From NCBI RefSeq assembly GCF_027596085.1, contig NC_072449.1:27365123-27429122 (forward strand): DNA of 64,000 nucleotides, read 5' to 3'. The stretch's first letter is position 1. The number at the start of each line of letters is the position of its first letter. Positions 49,801 through 62,500 of this stretch are shown piece after piece. The notes under the pieces were generated by a model. The model saw only the letters and a list, made by a program, of their open reading frames with translations, did not search any database and was not told where the DNA came from. The stretch comes from Anoplopoma fimbria (Eukaryota > Chordata > Actinopteri > Perciformes > Anoplopomatidae). The position numbers and the translations under genes were made by a program.

Positions 49801-52800
49801 TGAAGCCACAGCTTGATCTCGTGTTATTTCATTGATAGTTGGCGCTCTGTTTACACCTTTCATCAGAAGAAGGGAAGGGAACTCTTGAGTGGATTCCTGT
49901 CTCACAAGCTCCTTTTAATACAGCTGCAGATAAAGTGTTAGATGTTGTTACCTCAGCCTGCTCCACAATCTGTATTGCAGCAACTCCAAGTGCCTTAGCA
50001 GATTTCTCCCTTGGAGATATCCAAGATATAAAAGACTGAGGAGCCTGAAAATTGATCAATAGAGGCTGGAAGCGCTGATTTTAACCAACAAGAAGCATTT
50101 TAATGCCAAAGCTGGTTCAAATGACACTTAATGTGTAACCTCACACAGCTGCACAGCTAAGATTGTATCCAAGCATGTCTTTATCATGTTTTGCATTTAA
50201 TATCTTGGACCTGTCGGCTTCGACAAACAAACTCATTTAAAAATCTCTTTCCTTTCAGACAACTGTGATCTGCATTTCAAAGTGTCACGAGATCGCTACA
50301 GTGGTTATCCACTGACCATCGAAGGCTTTGCCTACCTGTGGGCTGGAGCACGAGCCACACACGGTGTCATGAAGGGCCGTGTGTTTTATGAGATGAAGGT
50401 AATGAGTTAAAAGTATCATTCTCTAATGTCTTGGTGGTTTTAAAACTAGACAGAAGTGTGCTTCACTCAAACAACCAATGAGATGATGGGGCAAAGTCTT
50501 CTTACAGATGGTGGTTTGGTGAAACAATGAGCTACTGTAAATAGACTTTTTTGTGACATAATTGTCCCAGATGCATGAGACAGGCTCTGTGTGTTTATCA
50601 TTTTTATACTTTGGGATACCGGTTCTTTTGTATCATATTTACATACAGTATCTTTTTACATTTAAGTACTACATAACATTTAAGCACTACATAACATTTA
50701 AGCACCCCATATTAACATTCTACTTAGTTGTTAAAAGCTAACAGAGAATGGGATTTTAAAAAATCCTACATTGCCTTACCTGAACTTCAGAACTTTAGGA
50801 GATTTTACTACCAGTTATTGTTAAATAACTTCCACTGTGATGCGTTGTTGCTGTTGTACTGCAATAGATATTTTCTGACTGTCTTCTCTAGGCTTGTTTT
50901 TGACCTGATTTGTCCCCTCACTCTTCAGATCAACGAGGAGATTCCTGTAAAGCACCTGCCCGGTAGTGAGCCAGATCCCCATGTCGTCAGAATTGGATGG
51001 TCTCTCAACCACTGCAGCACTCAGCTTGGTGAGAGGAGCAATTGCCCCAACAATCAAGATTATGTTTAACATGAATGAAACGAAAGAGGGCTGTGGCTTA
51101 AAAGAGTAACAATGTATTTCACCCTGTATGGTTTTAGGTGAGGAGCCCTTTTCCTTTGGATATGGAGGAACAGGAAAGAAATCTGCAGACTGTAAGTTTG
51201 CAGACTTTGGCGAGAAGTTTGGTGAAAATGACGTCATCGGCTGTTACATTGTAAGTAACGGGATCAGTGATTACATTCTATTAATATGTAGGATATTTTA
51301 AAATTAACTGATTTATCAACCTTAATACAACAAAACAATTTAGTGGACCTTGGGTTTTAACTAATGTTTATGGAGATAATTTCTCATAATTTGATTTTCT
51401 TTGACGGAACAGCATTAAAAGGTAGAACTTGTGATGATTTCCTATTTTAGGACTTTGACAGTGGTGATGAGGTGGAGATGGGCTATTCCAAGAATGGAGT
51501 TTCATTGGGCGTAGCTTTCCGGACAACCAAGGAGGCGCTGGCAGGCCGAGCCCTGTTCCCTCACGTCCTGGTGAAGAACTGTGCCGTTGAGTTCAACTTT
51601 GGACAGAAGCAGCAGCCGTACTTCCCCCCACCAGAGGGCTACACCTACATCCACAATCTAGGCATGGAGGACAAGATCAGAGGCACAAAGGGTCCTGCCA
51701 TCAAATCTGAATGCGAGGTAGGGCGGCGCTGAAATCATAGAATATGCGTTTGTTTGGTTGGTTGTTTGTTTGTCGCTCACAAAAAGTTAAGTTGTGATTG
51801 ATTTGGTTACAGTTTGTCTGCAGCCCATGATTTTGGCGATATTTCATTTATTTGCATAATAAACAAAGCAGCAGAAACGTAACAACAAAATAAAGCTGCA
51901 AGTTTAGCAGATGAGGTAAAAACAAAACTGGTCTTTTGGAGTAGAATTGACCTGTTTTCTTTGGTAACCTGTTTCAGATCTTGATGATGGTCGGCCTGCC
52001 TGCCTGCGGAAAGACCACTTGGGCCATAAAGTATGCAGAGAGTAACCCTGAGAAGAAGTACAACATCCTGGGCACAAATGCCATCATGGACAAGATGAAG
52101 GTGAACGAAACAGTCGCATTAGACTTTAGCCTTTTGGTGATCGCATTGTATGTGGACGATTTGATCAGGGTTGATCAGCTAAAATGTTGTAAAAATAATC
52201 TCTACAATCCACGTCCGACTGTGTATTTAGACGTGTTTCTAATGCAGCAGCATGTCGGCCCGCCAAACTCTGTTAATCATAATCCTTAACTCCAAGCCAT
52301 TTTCCCGTCTCTTTTCCTACATCTCCGTTCACTGTTCATTATGGAGTCCAGAGCCCACCAAAGCTTTGCACTGCACTCCATAAGAGTAGTTTGATTTATG
52401 GATATGATTTGGATTTTAATATAAAAGACGAGATGAAAATATTAAATGGAATAGAGGACACATTGCTATTAAATATTGTCTTTTATGTTTGAATATTTTA
52501 AATAACATTCACACTCTAATGAATGTTTATTCACTTAAATTTGATTATTTCAAAGCTCTGTCAGACTCTGAGCCAAACTCAAGATGATTATTCACAATCT
52601 TTAATCTAATTAAACTTTTACATCAAAATACTAGGCAGAATATACAGTTTATTAAAAACAAAAAATGTAATACCACTACTTATTAGAATAGTACACATTC
52701 TATTATCAAGGTAATATAAATGTTTTAACAGTAATGTGTTCAATACATTATGACACTAAGACTAAGACATCCATGCTGGCCTTTCTTGGTGTGTTGTGGC

Positions 52801-55800
52801 TTAACTCCTCCCACCACTTGGTAATTTGGAGGAACCAGCATTGGATCATAGGAAAATAAAAACGATCGCGTTACCCTAATTCACACAATGTAACGGTCCA
52901 TCTGTGTCATATTTGACTATTTGTTCTGCAGGTCATGGGTCTGCGTCGCCAGAAAAACTACTCCGGGCGCTGGGATGTTCTGATCCAGCAGGCCACCCAG
53001 TGTCTGAACCGGCTGATTGAGATCGCTGCCCGCAAGAGACGCAACTACATCCTAGATCAGGTACTGCCCTCCCACCCACACTCTGCTCTGAAAGTCGCCA
53101 CAGTCAGTCAATGTGCCCTGATGATCACTCTCTCTAATGGACTATTTATTTATCTTTCAGGGGGGCTCTGTGTATTATAGAGTAGAAGAAGCATTGATCA
53201 CCCTCTTGTTTCTTGCTTGTCATGTACTGTAAAAGCAAATGATTAACGGCTCTCATAAGTGACAGAGTATTTCATGTTTTCATCCCTCAGTATATTTGCA
53301 CTTGCTATTTCTTGTCATAATACAGTATTGTTTGTCTTGTGGATTTCAACAATGTACAAGTAAACCATGACTATGTAAAGATGTTGAGAAACAAGTAAGC
53401 TCTGACTGGTGAGTAAGAAAAACACCTTCCGTTGCTAATTTGATAAGACAGAGTGGATAGCTTTTTTAAAAGCTATTTTTAAGTGAGATACATGGAACTT
53501 TTAAGTGTGTTTTTTAATTAATTGACCCTGAAGGTAAGTAATGACTAACAGTTTTTAAGTTTTTAGATCCTTGTGTTCAGCAATGTGATAAAAGGTAGGT
53601 GGGTCTAATGGCGGACTTGCTTTTCAGTGGAAACTGTGAGTATGTGCAGGTAGGTTATATCTGTCTGTTGTCTTGTCTGGCACTAGAGTCCGTATGAAGA
53701 TCAGGTGAGTCGAGGTAAGTGTGGGGGACCCTTCAGAATAGCAAGTTGTTTTTGATGAAGAATGCTCTCGTGAGATCGGATCACAAAGAGATCATTATTT
53801 GTAAAAAGAGAGAATTGTAACGTGTGTGGTGGATTTGTAGATATTTTTAAGGAATTGATAGAGAATGAAAGAAAGTAGGAATTGGCGCTACTTGTATTTA
53901 GAAAAAAGAAATAGCCGTTCACTTATCACAATGTTTCCGATATAAACATTCGTCGCGACATTACTACAGAATTGTTTTTACTGAAATACTAAGATGCATA
54001 ATGGTGCAGTGTTGATTGTCTGTTGGTCATTGTAGAAATCACTGGTTGCTGTAAAATGAACAGGGAGTTCTTTGATTGCAGCAGGTACTCTGTGTTTTGC
54101 GCCCACTCAGAAACTTTGCAGATGAGTGATGGAGCATGTTCAACTGCTGGTGACGGTGGAATCTTCTATTTGAATAACACGACACAGTATGACGCTAACT
54201 TTATTATGATCGGCCCTGTTTGTACTGGAGATGTGTTGCAGTTTTTAATTCTCAACCTTAAGTTAATATCCTGTTTTGAACCCCAGAGGATTCTCAAGAT
54301 TTGTTAAATGTTTTGATTCCACTTTTTGATATCTTGAAGCAAAATTTGGACCGACAACGTGCACAGATGCGTCAGTGATTTGGGATAGTTTTTACAATCT
54401 GGTGCAGCTGAGACGGTTGTTAAAAGTGTGGCTAAATTTGACGAATGTCAGTCGTAATGGAACGTATTTTTATATATTTTTGGCATAGATTGCATTTGAT
54501 GCAACCCTAGTTGTCATAATGCCATGGTAAAGGCGTCTAATGGGATAACTAACTCAAGTATTATGTTTATCACAATGTAAACCTAAAAAAAATCATACTA
54601 TCTTGTTACTCATGGCAGCCCAAATTAGCATGTGGTGGTTTTTGCTTTCACCTCATATTTTGTCTTCAATAATGTGCAAAGGATTTAAATCAGTAATCTG
54701 GTTCTAAACCGGAATTCATATAATGAAAACGGCAGGATGTTTTATCATCCTACCTCTGCAGTACCGCAAACCCATTGATGATGATCTAGGTTATTGAAAT
54801 GGAGGACAAAATGCTCACACATCAGCATTCGCTCTGCTAGAAATCTGTTTACAAGCAGCACACTGTCACTGCAGCAAGACGTCACACAACGATTCACACA
54901 GCACAACGACGTAAATATCTATTGGTGTTAATGATCTGAAACCTGTTTGTCTATGTTGTTAAGTAATGTACAGGAAAGTCAGGTTAAATATGTGCGGGGT
55001 CCCTTTTTTGTGTCAATAATTAACATTCATCAGCAGCCACTGGACACCTGACTGTGCTGACTGTGAGGTAAGTCTGTGGAGTGACGAGAGGCCATTAGAA
55101 CTTGAGTAAAAGCGTAGACTTGACATCCAAGCCAAACCTCTCTCACTTCATTATTGCAGGGTTCCAGCTTCCTTCCAGTGGAAAGCCATAACAAGTAAAC
55201 AATAACAAACAAGCTTCTACTTCTTTCTTGTCACCATTGCTAGACAAATGTATATGGATCAGCAAGGAGACGAAAAATGCGTCCTTTTGAAGGTTTTCAA
55301 CGCAAGGCTATTGTAATTTGTCCCACGGACGAGGATTTAAAAGAACGAACATTAAAGCAAACCAATGAGCAGGGGAAGGATGTGCCCGATCATGCTGTTT
55401 TAGAAATGAAAGGTAGGAACGCTGTGGAAACAACAAACAAAACACCAGATCTACTTTTTACTTTTCTATGTGTTGTCTCTAAAATCAAACTTGGAAGATG
55501 CCCCCTCCCTCCCCCCCTTTCCCCCATCATATATTTTGGCCAGATATCAGACCTGGACATTTTTTTTAAACAGTCCACTTGAATTTGATTCCTCCTTATT
55601 TTTGCCCTCTATCTGCCACTCGCCATACAGCTTAATTCTAATGCACTGCAAACTGAGATGTGGACCTCGTCGAGGTCAGTGTAATAGTAGAGCTAATATT
55701 GCACAATTTGCTTTCCTGAAAAGGATGTTTCCAAATAGCAAACTTACAAGCAGTCACATGCTGAAGTTGTTGGAAGTTAATTTGTAACAGCATTACATCA

Positions 55801-57062
55801 GCTGTCCTTGGTTTGCAGTGCTGTTTCCTCTTCTCACCAACCTTCTAGTTGTCCCCTTTTGTCCCTCTCCCCACCTCTACTGAACTCCTCCCTCTCCTTT
55901 GTCTGCTTAAACAAATGTTTCCTCCATGTTCCCCTGGAGGTGGCGTTTGTTCCCTTTACCCTGCCATCTGCTTTCATCTATCTGAACTTAGTTTCTCTAT
56001 GATTTCCACTGCCTCTGTTTGGTACTAATTATTTTTTCATTTTGTCTTCTGGTGGTGTGGCTACTCTGGTCCTCACTACAACCCCCTCCCCCTATCCCTC
56101 TCTTTCTCTCTCTGCCTCTCCATCCATCTCTTGCTGGATGGGCTGTCTCTCTCTCCTCCTCCTGTGGTCACCTCTGTCACTCTCCAAGCCAACTTTACTC
56201 TTCCTGAGGCTTGCGACTTCCTGGAGGGGGTGACGTTCGCTGAGCTGCAGCACGAAGAGGCTGAAACTCTGCTGAAGCAGTACAATGAGGAGGGCCGCAA
56301 GGCCGGACCGCCGCCTGAGAAACGCTTTGACAACAGGCAGGGCGGGTTCCGTGGCCGTGGTGGTGGTGGCGGCGGCGGCGGTGGTGGCGGCGGCGGCGGT
56401 AGCTTCCAGCGGTATGACAGCCGTGATGGATCCCGCGGTAGCTACCAGAGCCGCAGTGGAGATGGAGGCAGCGGATACAGAGGAGGTGAGCGGAGCAGTC
56501 AACGTACCTCATACATATTTATCTTAATCATGTAAATCTTCCCTAGTTCTGTTGAATGTAATGATACATAAGATGCAAAATTAGGGCTAGTATATAGTTT
56601 ACAGTAAAGTTATGTATATCGCTATGTAACACGACATTTTTTGTTTCTTTAGCAGGCTACAATCGTGGCAGCTATAACCAGAACCGTTGGGGCAGCAGCT
56701 ACCGTGACGGAGGCTCCGAAGCACGCGGGAGTTATAACCGCAGCCAGCAGTCAGGAGGAAGCTACAATCGCCCGGCCACTTACAACAAGGGAGCATACAG
56801 CCAGGTAATTAACAAGAGCTTTTATGTTTTGAAATAGGAGAAAATCCACACTTAATTGAGTAGTTAATGAATGTAATCTCCTGACCTCCTTACTTCACCT
56901 CCAGGGCTACAGCCAGAGCTACAGTCAAGGGTACAACCCGAGCAGCTACAACCAGAGTTACTACGGCAGCTACAGTCAGTACCCGGGTTACAGCCAGAGC
57001 TACAGCCAGACACCTACCACTGCACAGACGTACAACCACCACCAGCAACAACCGCAGCAGCA

Positions 57063-57098
<36 letters not shown>

Positions 57099-57656
57099 GC
57101 CACAACAACAGCAGCCGCAGCAGCAACAACAGAGCTACAACCAGCAATATCAGCAGGTAGTAAATTACTAACCTAACGCTGCCTCTCACACACATTTAGA
57201 AAAAAACTTAGAGGGGGTGGGTCAGTTAGGGAGCTGTCAGTGGGCCGGTGTACTGAGCTACGCTGCGTTGCTTGAACCCCAGTTGGCTTGAAAACCCTGT
57301 TAACATTGACTACTTTTATACGCTTAAATGATTCCCTTTTATAACCTTATTCTGGAAAACACAATATTGCTACTTAGCTATTAACATGGCAAATGAAAAT
57401 GGATGTTCCACTTATATTTATGTTAATATGCATGTGCTCTTTATACTCTTATTAAAGTAAAATGTGTTTCGACTTCCGATCAGAAATGTCAAAATGTAAA
57501 CATGCTCTCACTGCTGTGCTTGCTTTCTGTTCCTCCCTCCAGTACGCTCAGCAGTGGCAGCAGTACTACCAGAACCAGAACCAGTGGAACCAGTATTACA
57601 GCCAGTATGGTGGCTACCCTGGACAGGGCAGCCAAGGCTCATCTGGTTCCCAGTAG
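46867..57656 (+). CDS. hnrnpul1: heterogeneous nuclear ribonucleoprotein U-like 1
   Basis: Fifteen coding exons: 46867-47107, 47903-48301, 49279-49492, 49680-49753, 50259-50398, 50929-51028, 51138-51250, 51451-51717, 51978-52100, 52932-53060, 55244-55412, 56189-56485, 56656-56804, 56905-57156, 57543-57656. All phases agree, giving about 926 residues (human 856). Domains: SAP ([20 protein letters not shown]), acidic region, SPRY ([20 protein letters not shown] through [10 protein letters not shown]), and a P-loop kinase-like module (Walker [12 protein letters not shown], then [13 protein letters not shown] and [20 protein letters not shown] across exons). Then come an RGG/poly-Gly segment and a Tyr/Ser/Gln-rich low-complexity tail. 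The protein binds RNA in the nucleus, takes part in mRNA handling and is recruited to DNA breaks. Human has Ala where this Walker A has Cys. The acidic and polyQ expansions explain the extra length. Exon 56189 uses an AAG acceptor. Confidence 0.97.
47925..48115 (+). repeat. hnrnpul1: in-frame 24-bp repeats in the hnrnpul1 acidic region
   Basis: Two coding repeats sit in exon 2. DVGEGAN-type units (24 bp, two copies, then degenerate GDND units) are followed by APQEEDD-type units (24 bp, three copies). Both are whole-codon units, so copy changes keep the frame. The segment is almost entirely Asp, Glu, Gly and Asn. Confidence 0.85.
48955..49247. mobile_element. hAT-like MITE in hnrnpul1 intron 2
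   Basis: It starts tactgctgggtgatga and ends atattgcccagccctc. Flanks gctcactc and gcttactg match at 6 of 8 positions. It belongs with the GGGCTGGGC family at 30.9 and 38.7 kb. It ends 31 bp before exon 3. Confidence 0.65.
50655..50712. repeat. 19-bp tandem repeat, three units
   Basis: Units of acatttaagcactacata are repeated in hnrnpul1 intron 5. Confidence 0.75.
56355..56400 (+). repeat. hnrnpul1: GGT/GGC run encoding poly-glycine in hnrnpul1
   Basis: Fourteen consecutive glycine codons lie between FRGRG and SFQRYD. They extend the RGG-type segment. Confidence 0.9.
57055..57131 (+). repeat. hnrnpul1: CAG/CAA run encoding poly-glutamine in hnrnpul1
   Basis: Fourteen consecutive Gln codons (13 CAG, one CAA) are followed by [12 protein letters not shown]. 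In human HNRNPUL1 the comparable tail is mainly proline-rich. Confidence 0.92.
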
Positions 57657-58440
57657 CTCCGGTCCGCATCTCTACCTGCATCCACCTGTGTCCTAAACTG
57701 ACCTCCGCAGCAAATCGATTTTTGTACAGTCTCACATCAAGTCCCCAACCATAACCGTCTCTGTCTAGGTTAACTCAGCAGCCTTCATTCCTCACCAATC
57801 AATGTACACACAAACTGTTACCAGATTGATGTGTTTCATTTTTTCTTTTTTTTACTGAATGAAGTCTTACTCTACGCAGTGACCGTGGTGGTAGATGATA
57901 GATATCTAAACATTTTAATGAATGTTATCTATTATGCATTTAATGTGGGCGTCTGTTGAACTGCAAACTCCACATTTCCTACAGATTGAAGAGGTTATTG
58001 TATATTTCTAGGATGCATAGTGTGAAAACGTGACGGGGCAGGAGAAATACAGCAAGGCCTGAATACATTTGTTTGTTTTGAGAAGCTTAACAAAGATCAA
58101 AAATGCATGCTTTTTACCTTCACAACCCTTCCATCTGTCTTTGCTCTTCATTTTTCAGTTTCCCAGTGAGCACATTTTATTTACTCCCAATAGGATTCAA
58201 ACATTATGGAACATTTTTTTATAGGTGTTGATACTGTAGTATTTAAGCGTTTAATTCCGTCTTTAAATGAATATTTTGCCACTCTTGAGTAGTTGTATGT
58301 GCAGTTTTTTTATCCCTTTGTGATTGCTGTTCATTGAATCCGGTAGTTAAATCCAGTTGTCAAGCTCATTTTTTTTCTACCTGAAAATGAAAATCTGATA
58401 ATGACCTGTTACTACCCAAGCTGTCTTCTTGTCTTTATAC

Positions 58441-58446
58441 AATAAA
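58441..58446 (+). promoter_or_regulatory. hnrnpul1: poly(A) signal of hnrnpul1
   Basis: AATAAA about 785 bp past the stop codon. It fits a single 3' UTR that stops before the convergent rasgrp4 gene. Confidence 0.65.
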
Positions 58447-58459
58447 TGCAATTGTATAC

Positions 58460-59554
58460 GCCTTGAGATGTTAATCTTTTCTGTTTCTGCAAGTGAACTA
58501 AAACACAACACATACTGCAGGATTCATCATTGCTGGTGTATCTTTCTTATTTTCAACAAGATTGACATTGTGGACAAAGAATGAAACAAAGAAGCATTTG
58601 TCTTGAAAGAGAATAGTTCCAGTGCAGTTCTGTTGAACCTTGAATGAACTGTTTAAAAGTCCAAAAAGTTGACAGGGCAGGAAATGAACATTTACCACTG
58701 CTAGTTATGGTGGTTTATGGATAAAACTTCACGTGCTCCTTCCACTATTTATGAACAACTAAACTGAGGGCAATATGTTATATGGTATGACATCATTATA
58801 TATATATTTATATGTATATTCAATATAGCATTTTCTGTAAATTTAAGAAACTAACAAGATGGAAATGCCCAGTTAGTTAATCAAATGAAAACTTCCGTAA
58901 ATCCATTATCGCCCTCAAGAAAGGACTACAGTGATTAAAAAAATTGTCTTTCCTGATCTAACCAGAGATAATAAAGGAATAGATACCTCATACACAGTAC
59001 AGCGATATCTACTGGTTGACAAATTGTCTCATGTATACGTCTCCATATCACCCAACCATAAGCCAAACAAAAAGCAATAATACAAATGTTTTGCTTGCTT
59101 GCTTTCCGAATTCATGAGCAGAGTTGTCATATAGCTGCCAAAGTGACAATTTCAGCGACAATTCTTAGTGTTTATTTCCTACCCTGCATGTGTTGTGTGT
59201 ATAAGGACCAGGCAGCTCCTGTCTGTGGTCATGAGTGACCTTATGGATTGAGGTTGAATCTTAGCACCAGAGAACCAAGGCACCAGCGAGGTGTTCATAA
59301 ATTACATCCGGACAATCGGTGCTTGAAGCCTGAACATTTAGCCGAACTCACAAGACTGACAAAAATAAAATAACACGAGTAACCATACTTGAAAAACACA
59401 AGGGAGTCCATACATATAACTGCTGGCCTTCTGATGCGAATGGCCAGTAAATCTCATCAGTTCAACACCAGTCAGACGTAGCGTTCGTCAGAAACGTGGT
59501 GGTGTCTGGGTGTGTTTTTGTCCATGACGGGGGAAATGTTAGCAGACGGAGTGT
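58460..59554. other. interval between convergent hnrnpul1 and rasgrp4
   Basis: No coding sequence was found. Minus-strand AATAAA at 59171-59176 would end the rasgrp4 transcript about 380 bp after its stop. The part between 58.46 and 59.17 kb shows nothing that I recognise. Confidence 0.5.
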
Positions 59555-62500
59555 TCAGTCTGGCTCTCTGCTCTTGTCTTTGTGGAGATGCAGCTCCTCC
59601 ATCTTCTCCTGCAGGAAGGAAACGGGCATGGAGCAGCCTCGGGTTCTCTGTGGCAGTGTGTTGAGCTGGAGCAACACAAGACAAATCAAGACGGTTCTTA
59701 TCAAACTCAAGAAGAATTGTGAAAAAAAAAAACTTTTTCACTTTCTAGTGAGACAGTTTAAATGAAAAGATGCTTCTTCAAATAGTCTCTTGTCACACTT
59801 GGTTAAGAGCCATGCAAAGTTTGTTTAATCTGCAGTCCTTTGATACGTGCCGACGGGGAGCTCTGTGGGTTATCCTGAGTGTTTCTAAAGAGAGGTGTTG
59901 CTTTTGATTTTGTCAAATGTAATTCTTGAATTCTTTGATCAGCGAAAACAAAATTCCATTCACCTGCTTTGTTCTCTATAGGCTCTTAATCTTAAGCAAA
60001 AAATTGAGAGGAATATTTTTATTTTCTATAGCATTATAAGAAGAAAGTCGAAATGACGAGAATTACATTAGAAATGCCAGGCATAAAAAAAATATCTATC
60101 TATATATATTCATATTTTTTTTAAATTTGAAAATAAAGTTGAAATACCATTATGAAAATGTAAATAAAATGTTGAGAATACATTTTGAACTTTTGATAAT
60201 AAATCAAACTATTAGGGTTAACATATAATGACATTTTTACTTTTTTCTCGAAATGCAAAATAAATAAATAAAAAACATTCTCCTCTCATTTAATTTTTCC
60301 CGTTGTGGCTGGCCCTAATACTCCTCCATACTTTTGGTAAAAGACAACCTGGTTTGATTTGGTGTTAAGGATTTCAGACTAAAAGTTCGAAGCAACCAAC
60401 CTTAAGTTAAAACACCTGCGTAGGAGCTTTAGGAGGGAAAAGACAAGGAAAAGTGTGTAGAATTTGACATTTTCTGTATTTGGCAGATATTTGTCAAAAC
60501 TTATCCTATCAAGATCATTTGAAAGATGTTATACTCATACAAAGATTCCACACATAAAGGCTTGAGATGATTGTATCAGCAGAAGTATTAAACATCTGCA
60601 GGTTTACAGTAATGAGAGTCATTTAAGTGTCACTGATTGACTCATCGTTTATTAACTCCTGTAGCAGCACCTGACAGTCTGAGCATTTGTGGTAAGAAAT
60701 TAAAAACAGAAAAGGTTGAGAAGCTCCGTCCGCAGTTCTGTCTCACCTTTCTCTCCGGCGATGCATGCACAAGAGAGTTGTGGTGGTTGCCCCTCTTGTC
60801 CTTCTTCTGCGGCGTCCACACCCCAGGATCCGTCTGAGTGGAGCAGTCCGACACGCCCTGGTTGTTTTCTGTGTCGTTACTTTGGGGGAAAACAAAGGCC
60901 TCCTCCTCCGAACCTGACAGGAAACAATAAGATATTAAGGGTTCGGGCTCATTTTAAAGGGAAATTCTGTGGGTGTTGTGTTCTGCAGTGTGACGGAGAA
61001 AGGACTTACTCCAGCTACTACCCTTGGTTCTTAAATTGGGGGCCGGGGTGCACGGACAGGACCCGGTCGTGTTCTTGTGTTTCTTCAAGCACTCCATGCC
61101 CACCAGATCTTTGCAGTTTTTGTGACAGTTTATCCCACAGTCTGAGAGACAGAAGAAACAAAAAGACTGATGAGACTTTAAAGGAAGTGCTGCTACGTAA
61201 AGGATCAGTTCACCCAAATCACAACAGCTCCGTGGATTTAATGCTTGGAGCAGCAGATAACAAATTACTTCCACACGTGGCAGCAGAAACCTGGGAGACA
61301 GATATCTCTAAAAACCTGGGTCAAAATGATCTGCTTTGCCAGAGCGGCGTGTAATATGGGTGAACTGACCTCCATCTTGGTCTGATGAAGCGGATTACTC
61401 TTTGATGCAGGATGAAACGACATGTGATCTTACCTTTACAGTGGTAGCCCTGTTTGATGACTCCCCACAGCTACAAGAGGACAGACATGGTAAATGTGAT
61501 ATTGCAGCTTTGTTGGCCATAAATATAAAAAATTAAATAAAAACGCATACAATGGAAACTCACAAAGCCTCCACACGTCTCGCAAAACGTCGGCCGTTTG
61601 TACGTGGTTTCGTGGAAGTTGTGTGCGTTGAAGTTGAAGCCCAGCTTGGCACATATAGACATTCCCCTCATGAAGTAAGAGGTGATTTCTTCACGGCTGA
61701 TTTGTCCCTCCCTTAAAGTGCAACAACAAAAAGTGAGTTAGTGTTTTTGTTTTGGTAAACCATTCAACACCTCATGTTGTCATAGCAACAGGCCTCCGTG
61801 CGTGCAGCGGCTTCCTCACCTGTCAGTTTCGTGAGTGCAGAAGGAGAAGGGGAAGTTGGCTGCTATTTTCTCAAAGTCCTCCAGTGCAACGTATCCGTCC
61901 TGGCTCTGGTCGTAGTTCTTCATTATGGACTGCAGGGGGCGACAGAGCAATCAGATACGCGGTTGCGCTCGTCAGAGATCGGTTGGTTTAGTTCTGCTTT
62001 GGTCTGCCAAGTAATAAGGAAGTGAAAGAAGGCGGGAGGTTGCTGCAGAGTCACATACTCACATCCACCATCTGCTTGACGTGTTTAGAGATGGTGTCCG
62101 GGTCGAGCCTGGGGGTGACCCCTGAACCCCACTCCGCCACTACAGGTGCTTTAACCGGTGCTACGGGCTGTGGACGGACAGATGCAGTGATGAGACACAA
62201 AAGGACTGCACATGTGAGAAACAAGAAGAAGGAAAGGAAAAACAAAAAAAGAGCACGCCCACCACATAACAAGCTCCTCTAACGTACAGCGCTTTGATGT
62301 GGCCGATTTTGATGTGTTACAGCACCGAGTTTGTGCTTTTGTTTTGAAGAGAGGTGTTACACCCACACAGAGAGCAAACAAGTGTCCCTCCTCTCGTGAG
62401 AAGAGGTTATAACAAGTGTCAGCTGAGTGGCGTAAGATGGAGCTCAACTTCAAAGAAGAGTTTGGGGCTCTACTGACCTGGATCTTGGTGTTCTTGGGCT

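Noticed and set aside
46347..57542. Intron-encoded box C/D snoRNA in hnrnpul1
   Set aside because: Several TGATGA words occur, but none has a CTGA box and terminal stem at the right distance.
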